The translations under genes were made by a program, and so were the position numbers. This document shows, piece by piece, positions 34,651 to 34,703 of a stretch of 34,703 nt of DNA (its first letter is position 1; every line of letters starts with the position of its first letter). Location: the NCBI GenBank assembly GCA_900553465.1, contig USDT01000030.1, positions 1 to 34,703 on the forward strand, read 5' to 3'. The notes under the pieces are model-generated. The model made no database searches and had not been told where the DNA came from. It saw only the letters and a list, made by a program, of their open reading frames with translations. Source of the DNA: an uncultured Prevotella sp. GTDB lineage: Bacteria; Bacteroidota; Bacteroidia; Bacteroidales; Bacteroidaceae.

Positions 34651-34703
34651 GCTTCAATAGCTCAGTTGGTTAGAGCACCTGACTGTTAATCAGGGGGTCG
34701 TTG
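34651..34703 (+). tRNA. tRNA-Asn (GUU), truncated by the window edge
   Basis: The acceptor 5' strand GCTTCAA, D arm GCTC..GAGC, anticodon stem CCTGA/TCAGG and loop CTGTTAA (anticodon GUU) are all present. The window ends at the start of the T arm. Confidence 0.93.

Overview
The window looks like a chromosomal segment of a Bacteroidales bacterium, most likely Prevotellaceae. Three things point there: promoters of the Bacteroidetes type (TTTG, about 19-20 nt, then TAnnTTTG), BspA-like leucine-rich-repeat proteins and secreted enzymes with type IX secretion (T9SS) tails, and glycoside hydrolases typical of glycan-degrading gut or oral Bacteroidales. No phage, transposase or CRISPR locus is visible. 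Assignment to the family is inference, since no rRNA gene is present.

Layout. 1-556: intergenic element copy A. 557-4907 (minus): a calcium-type P-type ATPase, ribF and a CPBP membrane protease, probably partly co-transcribed. 5190-7442 (minus): a DUF5686-like outer-membrane protein and tRNA-Met. 7443-8065: element copy D. 8066-9877 (minus): a Nudix hydrolase and a secreted PI-PLC-like protein. 10007-10831 (plus): an esterase. 10945-12120 (minus): a DUF4369/thioredoxin-fold lipoprotein without the redox cysteines. 12270-21171 (minus): GH27, GH43 and GH92 glycoside hydrolases, with element copy B between GH27 and GH43. 21299-23617 (minus): pnp. 24000-27587 (plus): two tandem LRR proteins. 27782-32458 (plus): an SGNH hydrolase, element copy C, a GH5 glycanase, an alpha/beta hydrolase and a cyclophilin-like lipoprotein. 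32617-34299 (minus): an S41 processing protease. A tRNA-Asn runs off the right edge.

The genes mix housekeeping functions (pnp, ribF, tRNAs, S41 protease) with exported enzymes that would attack mannose-, galactose- and arabinose-containing glycans and their ester substituents. There is no SusC/SusD pair, so this is not a complete polysaccharide utilization locus. At least two exported proteins carry C-terminal regions that look like T9SS sorting tails.

The most unusual content is non-coding. Four long intergenic regions (A 1-432, D about 7670-8046, B 14797-15226, C about 28800-29047) hold copies of one element family. Each has a stretch of at least ten 11-nt units alternating GTTTC-like and GAAAC-like cores. 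A small hairpin lies 9-10 nt from an AAACTCT box and keeps its pairing although its sequence differs in every copy. A further hairpin follows, with a T-tract in A, B and D. A and B align over about 430 nt with almost no length change, in inverted orientation. This pattern suggests a repeated structured RNA or structured DNA element that I do not recognise.
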